Part shown: piece by piece, positions 33,857 through 33,978 of the stretch
Position numbering within the stretch: the first letter of the stretch is position 1
Layout of the letters: each line of letters begins with the position of its first letter
NCBI GenBank assembly: GCA_900318195.1
Contig: ONJR01000253.1
Span: 1-33,978, forward strand
Length of the DNA stretch: 33,978 nucleotides
Source of the DNA: an uncultured Planctomycetota bacterium
GTDB taxonomy: Bacteria; Planctomycetota; Planctomycetia; Pirellulales; Thermoguttaceae
Reading direction: 5' to 3'
Notes under the pieces: model-generated
Database searches by the model: none
What the model was told of the DNA's origin: nothing
The model's input: only the letters and a program-made list of their open reading frames with translations
Program-made: the position numbers and the translations under genes

Positions 33857-33978
33857 CGTCAGGTTGGCAAGCGCTACGCAATTACTAAAGACCTCAAATT
33901 GCTACCTAGTGTGTCCAGTTAAAACTGGAGTTGCATAAAAACGGACCGTTTGCTATGCTCGTGGCAAACATTTTTAAC
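33857..33978. other. Junction of truncated LRR gene with foreign-looking DNA
   Basis: LRR coding similarity stops between about 33889 and 33904. The DNA beyond has a CCAGTT-AA-AACTGG inverted repeat (33915-33928). A promoter-like pair on the plus strand follows (TTGCAT at 33931-33936, 17-bp spacer, TATGCT at 33954-33959) reading off the window. This fits the end of an insertion sequence with its transposase promoter, but no transposase is visible. Confidence 0.4.

Noticed and set aside
1..33978. CRISPR array
   Set aside because: No regularly spaced identical repeats were seen; the only long repeats are the two domain-coding units in the four-domain protein and the degenerate LRR units.

Overview
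This 34 kb window looks like chromosomal DNA of a planctomycete. The grounds are an HzsA-related secreted cytochrome, a beta-propeller/cytochrome c protein, Tat-exported Gfo/Idh and endonuclease/phosphatase-fold proteins, a VWA membrane protein with an amidotransferase-like region, and a heavy bias to GCG/CGC codons. The identification rests on gene content and gene style only; no rRNA or other phylogenetic marker was compared.

Layout. Left edge (1-180): a hairpin resembling the right end of an IS200/IS605-type element. 178-3447 (-): a secreted protein with four tandem FGE-sulfatase/C-type-lectin-fold domains. 3582-10848 (-): a probable four-gene operon (HzsA-like di-heme protein, secreted glycosidase-like protein, endonuclease/exonuclease/phosphatase-fold protein, GNAT acetyltransferase). 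10954-13125 (-): beta-propeller/di-heme cytochrome with its own terminator. 13249-16296 (-): EamA transporter and VWA membrane protein. 16420-17175 (-): ubiE/menG. 17414-21623 (+): comB, glycyl-tRNA synthetase, a small unknown protein and a LarA-like protein, closed by a strong terminator. 21721-26745 (-): dnaA, sppA, Gfo/Idh oxidoreductase. 27322-30921 (+): rpmB, a secreted glycosidase-like protein and a formate/nitrite-type channel. 30935-33856 (-): a large BspA-type leucine-rich-repeat protein that appears to have lost its 5' end, next to foreign-looking DNA at the right edge.

The main discovery is in the four-domain protein. Its last two domains (VR1 at about 976-1089, VR2 at about 196-309) are a duplicated pair. 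In the C-terminal segment where diversity-generating retroelements (DGRs) vary C-type-lectin-fold proteins, the copies differ at 19 bases in 15 codons. None of these differences is at a third codon position, and every one can be explained by an adenine in a shared template (mostly AAC/AAT codons). An 18-bp GC-rich block directly 3' is identical in both. This is what adenine-specific mutagenic retrohoming leaves behind, and it implies a DGR with two variable regions in one polypeptide. The template repeat and reverse transcriptase are not in the window; they may lie beyond the left edge or elsewhere in the genome.

Other points of interest are a DnaA with a roughly 240-residue linker carrying three AT-hook motifs, a DnaA box just downstream of a good dnaA promoter, a palindrome between divergent promoters ahead of rpmB, and an apparent scarcity of GGCC.
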